Counted from the stretch's first letter, positions 17,397-26,238 are shown. The stretch: DNA of 64,000 nucleotides from Paenibacillus crassostreae (GCF_001857945.1 NZ_CP017770.1:3968001-4032000); one strand, 5' to 3'. The notes: generated by a model not told the origin, from the sequence alone. Numbers and translations are program-made.

Positions 17397-19343
17397 ATGA
17401 ATATATTAACTGTTGAACATATAAGTAAAAGTTATGGAGAAAAGGTATTATTTAAAGACGCATCATTCGGTATGGAGGATCAGGACAAGATTGGTATTGT
17501 CGGTGTGAATGGAACAGGGAAGTCAACCTTTTTGCGTATCATTGCTGGGTTGGAGAAGGCTGATGAAGGTCAGATTTCGATCGGAAATGCTGTTAGAATT
17601 AGAACTTTGTCACAGAATCCTGATTTTGATCCAGAGATGACTGTTCTACAGCAAGTATTTCAAGGAAATGATCCGCAAATGAAAGTCGTACGGGATTACA
17701 CAGAAACAATGGATCTACTCGAACTTGATCCTCTAGATGAAAAGGCAATGGAACGTCTCTTGGATCTCAATCAAGAAATGGATGCTCTACAAGCTTGGCA
17801 GCTTGAAAGTGAAGCTAAGACTATTTTGAATAAGCTAGGATTAACACAGTTTGATGACTTGATGGGAACGCTGTCTGGAGGACAACGCAAACGTGTTGCC
17901 TTGGCTAGCGCACTGATTCAACCTTGCGAATTGTTAATTCTAGATGAACCTACGAACCATATCGATACGGATTCTGTGGCGTGGCTAGAGTCATTCTTAC
18001 AGAAACGCCGTGGTGCATTACTTATGATTACGCATGATCGGTATTTCCTTGATCGTGTAGCTAATGTGATGTTGGAGCTTGATTATGGGCGATTGTTCCG
18101 TTATGAGGCGAATTATTCAAGATTTCTTGAGTTGAAAGAAGAGCGTGAAGAAAGAGAAGCATCTTCTGAACATAAAAGACAGAACCTTCTACGCACGGAG
18201 CTTGCTTGGATGCGTCGAGGAGCCAAAGCAAGATCAACCAAACAAAAGGCGCGAATTGATCGTTATGAGGAATTGAAGGATCAACAAGGAGTTCAGCGTG
18301 CTGGATCCATGGATATGTCAGTAGCTTCAAGCCGTTTGGGGCGGAAAATATTAGAGATAGATCATTTACACAAAGTAAATAATGATATGGTTCTCATCAA
18401 GGATTTCAGTTATATTGCTGTTCCAGAAGATCGTGTAGGGATTGTAGGACCTAATGGTACTGGGAAGTCTACGCTACTCAATCTTATTGCCGGAAGACTG
18501 CAGCCAGATGGTGGAGAACTTAGCTTAGGTTCTACCGTGAAGATTGGTTACTTTACCCAAGAACATCAAGAAATGAATGAGAATCAACGTGTCATTGAAT
18601 ATATTAAGGAAGAAGCAGAAGTCATCCGCACGGCAGATGGTAGTACCATTACGGCAGGACAAATGTTGGAACGGTTTTTGTTCCCACCTACGCTCCAATG
18701 GACACCCATTTCTAAATTATCTGGTGGAGAGAAGCGCCGTCTTTATCTTTTAAGAGTGCTGATGGGATCACCCAACGTTCTATTACTTGATGAACCAACG
18801 AATGATCTAGATATTCAGACACTCGCTGTTCTGGAACAATATTTAGATGAATTCCCTGGGGTCGTCATTGCAGTATCTCATGATCGGTACTTCTTAGATC
18901 GTACGGTTGAAAAGATTGTGGCTTTTGAAGGGGAAGGAAACCTCAGAGTTCATGTCGGTTCTTATAGTGAATATGAGGAATGGATGAATAAGAATGTCTC
19001 CAAAGTCCATGAACGTCAACATGAGGAACCATTAGCTAAACCTACTAGCACTCCGATCGTTGAGTCAAAGGGTGGAAACAATTCCATTCCGTCTCGGGAG
19101 AAGCTGAAGTTCAGTTTCAAAGAACAACGCGAATATGAACAGATTGATAATCTAATTGAGACTGCTGAAGAGAAGATTGTCCAAATAAACATTAAGATGG
19201 AACAGTCCTTTAGTGATTCAGCTACATTACAGGAGCTCATGCATAAGCAACAGGAAGCTCAACAAGAGCTAGAACACTTAATGGAGCGATGGACCTATTT
19301 AAATGAATTAGCCGAGAGAATAGAAGAAAGTAATAAAATATAA
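17397..19343 (+). CDS. yfmR: ABC-F ATPase with C-terminal coiled coil (YfmR/Uup type)
   Basis: 648 residues, two ABC domains and no membrane segment. Domain 1 has Walker A GVNGTGKST (~35-43), signature LSGGQRKRVALA and Walker B LLILDEPTNHID; domain 2 has GPNGTGKST (~350), LSGGEKRRL and LLLDEPTNDLD. The linker between them and the charged coiled-coil tail (residues ~570-645) match YfmR/Uup rather than antibiotic-resistance ABC-Fs. These proteins bind the ribosomal E site; YfmR helps resolve ribosomes stalled at polyproline and works partly redundantly with EF-P. A bidirectional terminator follows. Confidence 0.9.
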   Translation: MNILTVEHISKSYGEKVLFKDASFGMEDQDKIGIVGVNGTGKSTFLRIIAGLEKADEGQISIGNAVRIRTLSQNPDFDPEMTVLQQVFQGNDPQMKVVRDYTETMDLLELDPLDEKAMERLLDLNQEMDALQAWQLESEAKTILNKLGLTQFDDLMGTLSGGQRKRVALASALIQPCELLILDEPTNHIDTDSVAWLESFLQKRRGALLMITHDRYFLDRVANVMLELDYGRLFRYEANYSRFLELKEEREEREASSEHKRQNLLRTELAWMRRGAKARSTKQKARIDRYEELKDQQGVQRAGSMDMSVASSRLGRKILEIDHLHKVNNDMVLIKDFSYIAVPEDRVGIVGPNGTGKSTLLNLIAGRLQPDGGELSLGSTVKIGYFTQEHQEMNENQRVIEYIKEEAEVIRTADGSTITAGQMLERFLFPPTLQWTPISKLSGGEKRRLYLLRVLMGSPNVLLLDEPTNDLDIQTLAVLEQYLDEFPGVVIAVSHDRYFLDRTVEKIVAFEGEGNLRVHVGSYSEYEEWMNKNVSKVHERQHEEPLAKPTSTPIVESKGGNNSIPSREKLKFSFKEQREYEQIDNLIETAEEKIVQINIKMEQSFSDSATLQELMHKQQEAQQELEHLMERWTYLNELAERIEESNKI

Positions 19344-19353
19344 AGTTATTATC

Positions 19354-19391
19354 AAAAAGGCACAGTGCAAATAATACGCACTGTGCCTTTT
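19354..19391. terminator. Bidirectional terminator between yfmR and the M42 peptidase gene
   Basis: AAAAGGCACAGTGC pairs with GCACTGTGCCTTTT, 9-nt loop, A-run on the left and T-run on the right, between two convergent genes. Confidence 0.85.
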
Positions 19392-19412
19392 CATTAACTA
19401 AACAACCAAAAC

Positions 19413-20453
19413 TTACTGTAAGTAGGCCGCAAGTAACTTAGTCGTATTGATAATCGCTTGTTTATGTGTACGCTCCATCGCATGAGAAGCATGTACACCT
19501 GGACCGATGAGTGCAGCACGAATATTGTTTCCTGCCTTGAGCGCTGCAGAAGCATCGGAACCATAATAGGGATAAATATCAACAGCATAGGGAATGTTCT
19601 CTGCTTCAGCTAATTCAATAAGTCGGCTAGTCATATCGTAGTCATAAGGTCCTGAAGAGTCTTTGGCACAAATGGATACATCGGTTTCCTTACAACTAAG
19701 GTCATCACCGATACAACCCATATCAACCGCAATCATTTCCTCGATATCGTCAGGGATGGAGGAAGCTCCATGTCCAACCTCTTCATAATTAGAAATTAGT
19801 ATCTTTACGGTTGTACGTGGTTTCCAGTTCTCACGCTTCATAGATTCAACTAAACCGAATAGAGCTGCAACACTAGCTTTATCATCAAGATGTCGGGATT
19901 TAATATATCCACTGTCTGTAACGACGGCTCTAGGGTCGAATGATATGAAGTCACCAACGGAGATACCTAATTTCTTCACGTCTTCTTTCGATTCAACGAG
20001 TGCGTCAATACGAACTTCCATATGTTCTTCTTGGCGTTTGAAATCACGGGCATCGCTGTAGACATGCACTGAAGGATGAGAACTTAGAATAGTTCCAGTG
20101 TATGTCTTACCACCTCGTGTATGTATGGTACAATATTCGTTCTCAATAGCCTGTAACATAAATCCTCCGACCAAGGTAAGTCGCAGGGATCCATCGGGCT
20201 TGATAGCTCGAACCATCGCTCCTAAAGTATCAACGTGCCCACTTAAACCGATTGTACGGCTGTTATCTAGTCCTTGGATAGTTAAGATGGCGCCACCCTT
20301 GTGATTCCATGTTAGAGGTATCTCTAGAGCTTTAGCTTCTTCTTCGATCCATTTCATCACTTGTGTCGTGTATCCGCTTGGACTTGGTGTGTTAAGTAAT
20401 TTTTGAAGAAAGTCTATGATATAGTCTTCATTTGGATGGATTGATATCGACAT
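19413..20453 (-). CDS. M42 family metallo-aminopeptidase
   Basis: 346 residues from the ATG at 20453, which has GAGGAGG at 9 bp; the ATG at 20471 overlaps that ribosome site and is rejected. M42 enzymes are cytosolic dodecameric aminopeptidases with two metals. Ligands are visible: GLSGHVDT, SRHLDDKASV, the catalytic Glu in NYEEVGHG, VDMGC and GPGVHASHAMERTH. Bacillales members (YsdC, YtoP, FrvX) are broad peptidases; some were annotated as endoglucanases in error. The start overlaps the end of the LapA-domain gene by 26 bp, indicating translational coupling. Confidence 0.9.
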   Translation of the reverse strand: MSISIHPNEDYIIDFLQKLLNTPSPSGYTTQVMKWIEEEAKALEIPLTWNHKGGAILTIQGLDNSRTIGLSGHVDTLGAMVRAIKPDGSLRLTLVGGFMLQAIENEYCTIHTRGGKTYTGTILSSHPSVHVYSDARDFKRQEEHMEVRIDALVESKEDVKKLGISVGDFISFDPRAVVTDSGYIKSRHLDDKASVAALFGLVESMKRENWKPRTTVKILISNYEEVGHGASSIPDDIEEMIAVDMGCIGDDLSCKETDVSICAKDSSGPYDYDMTSRLIELAEAENIPYAVDIYPYYGSDASAALKAGNNIRAALIGPGVHASHAMERTHKQAIINTTKLLAAYLQ

Positions 20454-20772
20454 TGGTGACTGCCTCCTCATGTTCTTCTGTGATGGGTGATGCGAGAGAT
20501 GTTGGGGCTGAATAATTTGTTTCAGTCATGACTTTATTAAGCTCATTCGTTAATCGTTTAACCTCGCGTTGTAGCTTATATTGTCTATAAATTCCAAAGG
20601 AACCTACTATAAGTCCTCCGATAAGTACACATCCTAGTATTAGAAGAATGAGAGGAATGCTTACTTCGCTGAAATAAAAATTAACTTGTACAGGATCCAC
20701 ATTAATAACGGCGAATAAAGCAGTTATTAGAGCAAAAATTAATCCAGCAATTAATGACCATTGTATCTTCAT
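20428..20772 (-). CDS. LapA-domain (DUF1049) small membrane protein
   Basis: 114 residues with two membrane segments (about 5-25 and 38-60) and a cytoplasmic coiled-coil tail. FAVINVDPVQVNFYFSEVSIPLILLILGC matches the LapA/DUF1049 family (its positions ~18-47). In Gram-negatives LapA helps regulate LPS synthesis; in Firmicutes the role is unknown. AAAGGAGG lies 7-8 bp before the ATG. A promoter appears to sit within the terminator hairpin immediately upstream (20794-20822), so lapA and the M42 gene form their own unit. Confidence 0.8.
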   Translation of the reverse strand: MKIQWSLIAGLIFALITALFAVINVDPVQVNFYFSEVSIPLILLILGCVLIGGLIVGSFGIYRQYKLQREVKRLTNELNKVMTETNYSAPTSLASPITEEHEEAVTNVDINPSK

Positions 20773-20793
20773 ATAATAACCTCCTTTATTGAC

Positions 20794-20822
20794 AGTATAA
20801 AATCCCTTGACCTAATGGACAA
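20794..20822 (-). promoter_or_regulatory. Predicted promoter of the lapA-M42 unit, embedded in a terminator hairpin
   Basis: On the minus strand TTGTCC (20822-20817) and TATACT (20799-20794) are separated by exactly 17 bp. The elements overlap the stem-loop at 20801-20828. The first transcribed base would be only ~15-20 nt from the start codon of the LapA gene. Confidence 0.5.
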
Positions 20823-20832
20823 GGGATTATTT
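20797..20832 (-). terminator. Terminator of the pepF transcript
   Basis: AATCCCTTG pairs with CAAGGGATT across a 10-nt loop, followed on the minus strand by TTTAT. It lies 30 bp after the pepF stop codon. The T-run is short. Confidence 0.55.
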
Positions 20833-20858
20833 TAGCTGTTTCTGCATATATACGAATA

Positions 20859-22775
20859 TTATTTTGTTAATTGCTCCATTTGTGTTATTAATTCTCCAAA
20901 CACACTCATCGCTTCACGGATCGGTTGTGGCGAAGACATATCTACACCAGCTTTACTTAGAATATTGATGGAGTAGTCACTTCCTCCACTCTTGAGGAAT
21001 CCGAGGTAACGATCCACCGCAGGTTGACCTTCTTCCAAGATCTGTTTAGAGAAACTAGTCGCTGCAGAGAATCCTGTAGCATACTTGTATACATAGAAAC
21101 TGTTATAGAAATGGGGAATACGTGCCCATTCCATACCAATATCTTTATCCACTGCCATATCTGGACCATGATATTTGAGATTCAGATCATAGTAGATATC
21201 CGATAATGCCTGCGGAGTGAGGGATTCACCCTTTTCAGCATGCTCATGAATGAGTTTTTCAAATTCTGCAAACATGGTCTGTCTGAATACAGTTGTACGG
21301 AATTGGTCTGCATAGTAAGTAAGAAGGTACATTTTCTCTTTAGGATCCGTCGATTTCTTTAATAAATAATCCATCAACAGTGCTTCATTGGTTGTGGATG
21401 CTACTTCTGCTAGGAAGATTGTGTATTGTGCATCACGATATTTCAAAGCATTATCAGAATAATAGGAGTGTAACGCGTGACCCATTTCATGAGCTAACGT
21501 AAACATACTATTGAGATTATCTTTGTGATTCAAGAGAACGTATGGGTGAGTACCATAAGCACCCCAGCTATATGCTCCTGTTCGTTTACCTTCATTCTCA
21601 TAGACATCAATCCATCCGGTATCATAACCCTCTTGTAATGCTGCTAGATAATCATCACCAAGTGGCTTTAGACCTTCTTTTATAGTTTCCTTAGCTTCTT
21701 TATAGGTAATGTCCATTTTGTATTCATCTACAAGTGGTGCAAAGAGATCATACATATGCAATTCATCGACCCCAAGCAGGTTCTTACGAAGCTTCATGTA
21801 GCGATGTAGTAATGGTAAGCTTTCATGAATCGTATCAATTAGATTACTGTATACTTCCTTCGGAATATTGTCGCCGTAAAGGGACATCTCAAGTACAGAA
21901 GGGTATTTACGTACTGTTGAGTAGAAAATATTCTTATTAACATTAGCGCTTAACGTAGCCGCAATCGTATTTTTTTGTTTAGCATAAGTCTCATAAACTG
22001 CTTTGAAAGCGCGACTACGAACTTCACGATTAGGGTTCTCTAAGAATTGAATGTAACTTCCATGAGTTAGTTCTACTTCTTTACCATTCTCATCTTTAAT
22101 CCTAGGAAATTTCATATCGGCATTATTGATCATACCGAAGATTGTTTGTGGGGCTTGTGATAAGTTGCCCACCTGGGCTAACAATGCTTCTTCCGTCTTC
22201 GTAAGAACGTGAGCTTTTTCCCGCTTCATTTCTTGTAGGGTGAATTTATAATCAGATAATACTGGGTCTGATATGAAGGCGTCTAGTTGATCATCTGGTA
22301 GAGACAAGATCTCTGGTGTCACAAAAGATAATGCTTCATTGGCATCGACACTTAATTTTTTTGCCTTTTGAGTTAATGCTTGATATGTAGGGTTTGTTGT
22401 ATCCTCGTCGTGATGCATATGAGCGTATACGTAAAGGCGTTCAACGTGATTGGAAATATCATCTTCAAGTGCGAAGCAATCTTTTACAGATTGAACTGTA
22501 TTTAACTTTCCTTGAAATCCAGCTGCTGTGGAAATTTTCTTCTGAACTTCGGCATATGCTTGATCCCAATCAGACTGAGAGGCATACAAATCCTGTAGGT
22601 TCCATTGATTTTCTTTAGAACCTTCTGAGCGTTTCAATAATTGATCCATGGGAATCCTCCTTACGTGGTTTGAGAATAAAGGTTGGGTTCCTGCAGAAGC
22701 TGTAATGGATGGAGCAGAGGGTAGAACCAATATACTTAGGGTCAGTATGAGCGATACAGTCTTGGTTAAGTTCAC
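20859..22775 (-). CDS. pepF: Oligoendopeptidase F (M3B), with a signal-peptide-bearing long form and a likely short form
   Basis: 638 residues from the GTG at 22775 (AAAGGAGG 10 bp upstream). The zinc site is His429-Glu430-x2-His433 in LAHEMGHALHS, with the third ligand Glu in AEVAST (about 457). Residues 1-28 form a Sec signal peptide (basic start, LILTLSILVLP core, ASAG end), whereas well-studied PepF enzymes are cytosolic. An in-frame ATG at 22649 (Met43) has its own perfect AAGGAGG (22656-22662) 6 bp away and would give a 596-residue cytosolic enzyme of normal PepF length. Both forms may be made. PepF cuts 7-17-residue peptides. Two small genes lie upstream on the same strand. Confidence 0.9.
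   Translation of the reverse strand: MNLTKTVSLILTLSILVLPSAPSITASAGTQPLFSNHVRRIPMDQLLKRSEGSKENQWNLQDLYASQSDWDQAYAEVQKKISTAAGFQGKLNTVQSVKDCFALEDDISNHVERLYVYAHMHHDEDTTNPTYQALTQKAKKLSVDANEALSFVTPEILSLPDDQLDAFISDPVLSDYKFTLQEMKREKAHVLTKTEEALLAQVGNLSQAPQTIFGMINNADMKFPRIKDENGKEVELTHGSYIQFLENPNREVRSRAFKAVYETYAKQKNTIAATLSANVNKNIFYSTVRKYPSVLEMSLYGDNIPKEVYSNLIDTIHESLPLLHRYMKLRKNLLGVDELHMYDLFAPLVDEYKMDITYKEAKETIKEGLKPLGDDYLAALQEGYDTGWIDVYENEGKRTGAYSWGAYGTHPYVLLNHKDNLNSMFTLAHEMGHALHSYYSDNALKYRDAQYTIFLAEVASTTNEALLMDYLLKKSTDPKEKMYLLTYYADQFRTTVFRQTMFAEFEKLIHEHAEKGESLTPQALSDIYYDLNLKYHGPDMAVDKDIGMEWARIPHFYNSFYVYKYATGFSAATSFSKQILEEGQPAVDRYLGFLKSGGSDYSINILSKAGVDMSSPQPIREAMSVFGELITQMEQLTK
22650..22662 (-). promoter_or_regulatory. 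Internal perfect ribosome binding site in pepF
   Basis: AAGGAGG at 22662-22656 lies inside the reading frame (encoded as Val-Arg-Arg, with AGG AGG codons) and 6 bp before the in-frame ATG at 22649. It decides a probable second start that removes the signal peptide. Confidence 0.7.
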
Positions 22776-22851
22776 CAGAGTTGTACCTCCTTTATATGTG
22801 CAATCAACCCATAGTATATCCAGTTCTACGAAGTATATTACTGTTCTCTGA

Positions 22852-23037
22852 TCAAATTGAGGAACCCATATTAAGAAAGCTGAATACGATTAAGAAAAAG
22901 GCAATAAGAATCATTACAATGGCGGTAAGAGCCATCCAACGTTTTAAGGAGGGTGGAATGGAATTCTTACCCACGATTAAGGCGCCACCAAGTATAAATG
23001 CACAGATGATAAAAATAAGCGTACTACTAGGATCCAT
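22852..23037 (-). CDS. Small two-helix membrane protein
   Basis: 61 residues, not recognised. Two hydrophobic helices (about residues 5-23 and 34-55) are separated by KNSIPPSLKRW. The ATG is preceded by AAAGGAG at 11 bp, and that ribosome site lies in the last codons of the upstream 77-residue gene (stop to start gap of 6 bp), so the two are coupled. pepF follows 76 bp downstream with its own strong ribosome site. Function unknown. Confidence 0.6.
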   Translation of the reverse strand: MDPSSTLIFIICAFILGGALIVGKNSIPPSLKRWMALTAIVMILIAFFLIVFSFLNMGSSI

Positions 23038-23043
23038 TGTTCA

Positions 23044-23277
23044 TTAAACTCCTTTGAAGGCAGCCATTATTTCGCGCCATTCGTCTTCTTTATCTTGGTA
23101 CTCTTCTTTCGGGAATCGATTGTTGGCCCAATGCATTAATGCTGGTCGACTGAGAAAGGTTTGTGTTTCTTCTCCCCATTGATCGGAGATTTCGCGTAAC
23201 ACAAGATATTTCCCTTGAACCTCGATTGTCATCATATTCCATTTGTCTTTTTTGTATATTTCATGTTTTTTAATCAT
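23044..23277 (-). CDS. Small hypothetical protein
   Basis: 77 residues from the ATG at 23277, which has GGAG 10 bp upstream; the in-frame GTG at 23283 is too close to that site. The product is soluble, rich in Trp, Glu and Lys, with two short predicted parts: a beta-like N-terminus (MTIEVQGKYLVLREISDQW) and a helical C-terminus. Not recognised. It starts a minus-strand unit that runs through the two-helix protein into pepF, with a promoter proposed at 23310-23339. Confidence 0.6.
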   Translation of the reverse strand: MIKKHEIYKKDKWNMMTIEVQGKYLVLREISDQWGEETQTFLSRPALMHWANNRFPKEEYQDKEDEWREIMAAFKGV

Positions 23278-23309
23278 AGTCACATTTCTCCGTTTGCTCT
23301 TTTGATAAA

Positions 23310-23339
23310 ATGATAACGCAGACGCAGTAATAAAAGCAA
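23310..23339 (-). promoter_or_regulatory. Predicted promoter for the minus-strand unit ending in pepF
   Basis: TTGCTT (23339-23334) and TATCAT (23315-23310) on the minus strand, 18 bp apart, about 33 bp before the start codon. Confidence 0.4.
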
Positions 23340-23434
23340 ATAAAAACGGAGAAAAGCATCACGATTGCATTTTTATTATTGGAATGTATGTAATCTATTC
23401 ATATCATTGGCCTATATGGCGCTATTTTAAGTGA

Positions 23435-23560
23435 ATGCTTCCGATGCTAGTTTTTTCGAAGTTATTCAAGATGTATATGCTCAAAAACTTTTAGCCTATG
23501 CTTTCGAAGTAGTTTTTTCGATGTTACTCAAGTTGTATATGCTCAAAAACTTTTAGGAGG
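23435..23560 (+). repeat. Tandem ~63-bp leader repeat upstream of csp (two diverged copies)
   Basis: Copy 1 (23435-23494) and copy 2 (23498-23557) are about 85% identical and each ends ATGCTCAAAAACTTTTAG; copy 2 runs directly into the AGGAGG of csp. Each copy can be read as a small ORF ending at that TAG: MLPMLVFSKLFKMYMLKNF (copy 1) and MLLKLYMLKNF from 23521 (copy 2, stop overlapping the ribosome site). A hairpin CTTCCGA / TCGAAG with one bulged C is present in copy 1. The same element, also doubled, precedes pfkA at 27402-27532. Confidence 0.8.
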
Positions 23561-23568
23561 TTGTTCAA

Positions 23569-23769
23569 TTGAAAGGAACAGTTAAATGGTTTAATGCAGA
23601 AAAGGGATATGGATTCATTCAAGTGGAAGCAGGAGATGATGTGTTTGTTCACTTTTCTGCCATACAAGGTGAAGGCTACAAGACGTTGGATGAAGGTCAA
23701 ACCGTAGAATTTGAGATCACAGAAGGAAATCGTGGACCACAAGCATCTAACGTATTAAAACTAGGTTAA
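23569..23769 (+). CDS. Cold-shock protein (CspA/CspB family)
   Basis: 66 residues, a single OB-fold RNA/ssDNA chaperone. RNP1 is KGYGFIQV (residues 13-20) and RNP2 is VFVHF (about 28-32). The TTG start lies 8 bp after AGGAGG. The transcript carries a doubled ~63-bp repeat leader that ends at the ribosome site; long leaders are usual for csp genes and often govern cold induction, but this one is repeat-built and shared with pfkA. A terminator follows at 23815. Which paralogue (CspB, CspC or CspD) is not assignable. Confidence 0.95.
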   Translation: MKGTVKWFNAEKGYGFIQVEAGDDVFVHFSAIQGEGYKTLDEGQTVEFEITEGNRGPQASNVLKLG

Positions 23770-23814
23770 TCAATAAAATTTCAGATGTTTTTATGTGTTT
23801 CATATATAAAGAAT

Positions 23815-23848
23815 GCACAGTTCTCAGATAGAGTCCTGTGCTTTTTTA
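23815..23848 (+). terminator. Terminator of csp
   Basis: GCACAG pairs with CTGTGC (inner part weakly paired), followed by six T. Confidence 0.75.
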
Positions 23849-23873
23849 TCGTTAGATCCCATCATACAAGACT

Positions 23874-23903
23874 TTGACCGATTGAACATAGGAATGATAC
23901 ACT
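23874..23903 (+). promoter_or_regulatory. Predicted promoter of the YebC-family gene
   Basis: TTGACC (23874-23879) and TACACT (23898-23903), 18-bp spacer, 42 bp before the start codon. A perfect palindrome GGAGCGCTCC (23932-23941) overlaps the ribosome site. Confidence 0.45.
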
Positions 23904-23944
23904 AGTACAGATGAAATAATCAATTTTATAGGGAGCGCTCCATT

Positions 23945-24688
23945 ATGAAGTTTAAGTTATTTAAAGATCGCAAGGGGAAGGCAGATCAGGCTCGCAACAA
24001 TAAATTTGTAAAGCTTGCTCGTGAAATTTATGTACAAGCTCGCACAGGCGGACCTAACCCAGAAGCGAATTTCGGTTTGAAGACAGCTATTAATAATGCA
24101 CGTCAAATTAGTATGCCTGTTGATAACATAGAACGTGCTATTAAGAAAGCTACCGGCAATGGGGAAAATGTAGATTATGACGAGATTTATTATGAAGGCT
24201 ACGGACCAGGTGGGGTAGCTATCATGGTGAAATGTCTAACAGATAATCGCAATCGTACAGCAGCGGACGTAAGATCTATATTTAATAAACGTAGCGGTAA
24301 CATGGGCGAGTCCGGTTGTGTTTCTTATATGTTCGATCAGAAGGGTATGCTTGTTATCGATCGTGAAAAGTTTGAGGATTTAGATGAAGATACATTGATG
24401 CTTCAAGCCATCGAAGCTGGTGCTGAAGATGTCATCACAAGTGATGAGACTTTTGAAGTGTTAACTCATCCCCATGAATTTGAAACGATTAAAGGAATAT
24501 TAGAAGCAGATGGTTTAGAATTTACCAGCTCTGAAGTTAGATGGATTCCACAGAATACGATTGATGTAGAGGGCGAGAATGCAGAGAAGTTACTGCGCAT
24601 GATGGATGCCTTTGAAGATAATGATGACGTACAAGATGTCTATACGAACTTCGAGATCAGTGAAGACGAAGTAGAACGTATTGGCTAA
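23945..24688 (+). CDS. YebC/PmpR/TACO1 family protein
   Basis: 247 residues, three-domain YebC fold. PNPEANFGLKTAINNARQ and the YEGYGPGGVAIMVKCLTDN motif, with TAADVRSIFNKRSGNMGESG after it, are the family hallmarks. The N-terminus reads MKFKLFKDRKGKAD rather than the usual MAGHSKW, a variant form. YebC proteins were long called transcription regulators; recent work shows that they ease ribosome stalling at proline-rich stretches. The window also encodes YfmR, another polyproline-stall factor. The gene is monocistronic, with its own promoter and terminator. Confidence 0.9.
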   Translation: MKFKLFKDRKGKADQARNNKFVKLAREIYVQARTGGPNPEANFGLKTAINNARQISMPVDNIERAIKKATGNGENVDYDEIYYEGYGPGGVAIMVKCLTDNRNRTAADVRSIFNKRSGNMGESGCVSYMFDQKGMLVIDREKFEDLDEDTLMLQAIEAGAEDVITSDETFEVLTHPHEFETIKGILEADGLEFTSSEVRWIPQNTIDVEGENAEKLLRMMDAFEDNDDVQDVYTNFEISEDEVERIG

Positions 24689-24705
24689 ATCATATTTAAA
24701 TCATA

Positions 24706-24752
24706 AAAATGCACTGTATCTTGGAAATAACCAGGATGCAGTGCATTTTGTT
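24706..24752. terminator. Bidirectional terminator between the YebC and MatE-like genes
   Basis: AAAATGCACTG-ATC pairs with GAT-CAGTGCATTTT around a short loop; flanks suit termination from both sides of the convergent pair. Confidence 0.8.
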
Positions 24753-24775
24753 GTGAAGATGACTTAATAATTCTA

Positions 24776-26095
24776 TTATGCATGTTGTCTCTGATTCAGC
24801 GAAGGTTCTCTACTAGTTCGACGTATAACAATCCAAATAATGATCGCTTCCGCTAGTAAACCAAAGGATTGGGAGAGCGCTCCAACCATCCCGTTCCATC
24901 CAGGAAAGATGAAAGTTAGAATGAACAAGACAATTATGGTGCATACTGCATTTGCAGTTTGAGAACGGAACATCGTCTTGGTCTGACCACGAAGCAGAAT
25001 TAATCCATTGCCATAATCAAGCCAAGGCATAACTAGTGTATAAAGCGCGAAGCAGCGTAATGTAAGCAAACTTTCTGTAAGCAGGTTTCCTTTGACATTC
25101 ATCATATGTTCAAGTGCCCAAGGGCCAAGTGGTGTATACGCCACACTAACAAGCAATGAGAATGGGATAAAACCAATGGCGAGTGCGAATTTTTTGACTA
25201 ACTGTGCATCAATATTATAGAAGTTCAGAACAATCTGATGCATGTAAGTGAAGAAGCTTATCATTAATTGCATCAAGCTACTTGCAACGGCAAAAGCTGA
25301 GATAGCCAAAAAGATTCCAGTTGTTCTACCAAGCATGACATTAATTACGGGGCCAATAAACATGGCGACAAAGGAAGAAAGTAATAAGGGCTTATAGAAC
25401 TGAAATACATGACCTTTAGTCTCAATAATATGCTCGTCTTGTTTCTTAGGCATAGTTCTAACGATATTACGCCCTTCCCAATAACTCACAGCAGATTCTA
25501 CCATCATCCCCACTAAGAAAATGATTGCACCTACACGTCCGCTTGTAATATTGTCAGATATAACGTAGTACAGTGACAGGAAATACATACTGGCGAGTCG
25601 AATAGCCATGCCAATAGTTAACCATTTTGTCCGATTATGACTAATGATGACACCCTGATATATATTACGAATCACCGAGAAAATGCTAACAAACATTAAA
25701 ATCTGGTATACGTCAATAACTGATGATAATAGGCTTGCATCAACTCCGAACAAATACTTGAAGATCCCATGACCAACGGGTGTGTATACGATTAGGAAAC
25801 CAATCAGCATAACGAAAGCTAGAAATACTTTGGTTACATAACTTAGGGCTTGAAATGATATACGATCTTTCACTAGAGCTGAGCAGGTCTGTCTTAATAA
25901 GGTGGAAGGTCGTTCAGTAATGGTCAGAAGACTACCAGCGATCGCGTAACTAGCAATTACTGTTTCAGGATCTGCTGCTCTGGCTAATGTACCATTAATG
26001 ATGACGTGTGATATGGTGACAAGAGAAGCTGAAATGCCTAAAGGTATAAAAAAAATGAAGAGTCTTTTCCAAGAAAGTGGTTCATCTATAGACAT
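24776..26095 (-). CDS. MatE-like multi-antimicrobial extrusion/polysaccharide flippase-fold protein
   Basis: 439 residues from the ATG at 26095 (AAGGAG 10 bp upstream); the longer frame to 26149 lacks a ribosome site. About 12 hydrophobic segments in two halves suggest the MOP (MATE/MVF/PST) superfamily. The first segment, FIFFIPLGISASLVTISHVI, resembles Paenibacillus proteins labelled multi antimicrobial extrusion protein. The usual Na+/H+-coupling residues of MATE exporters are not evident, so transport function is uncertain. It is divergent from the YtpB-like gene. Confidence 0.65.
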   Translation of the reverse strand: MSIDEPLSWKRLFIFFIPLGISASLVTISHVIINGTLARAADPETVIASYAIAGSLLTITERPSTLLRQTCSALVKDRISFQALSYVTKVFLAFVMLIGFLIVYTPVGHGIFKYLFGVDASLLSSVIDVYQILMFVSIFSVIRNIYQGVIISHNRTKWLTIGMAIRLASMYFLSLYYVISDNITSGRVGAIIFLVGMMVESAVSYWEGRNIVRTMPKKQDEHIIETKGHVFQFYKPLLLSSFVAMFIGPVINVMLGRTTGIFLAISAFAVASSLMQLMISFFTYMHQIVLNFYNIDAQLVKKFALAIGFIPFSLLVSVAYTPLGPWALEHMMNVKGNLLTESLLTLRCFALYTLVMPWLDYGNGLILLRGQTKTMFRSQTANAVCTIIVLFILTFIFPGWNGMVGALSQSFGLLAEAIIIWIVIRRTSREPSLNQRQHA

Positions 26096-26238
26096 CGGAT
26101 TAAATCTCCTTAATGATGTTAAGGTTATAAAGTACCGATAGTATATCATATGAAGTTAAGTTCAGGTGTGATTAGTTAGATTTTCGACAAAATTCTAAAT
26201 TTAATTTCTGAAAAATTCAGAAAAGTGACTTAGTTTAT

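Noticed and set aside
23932..23941. Palindrome GGAGCGCTCC over the YebC gene ribosome site
   Set aside because: Has no loop so cannot fold as a hairpin; short enough to arise by chance.
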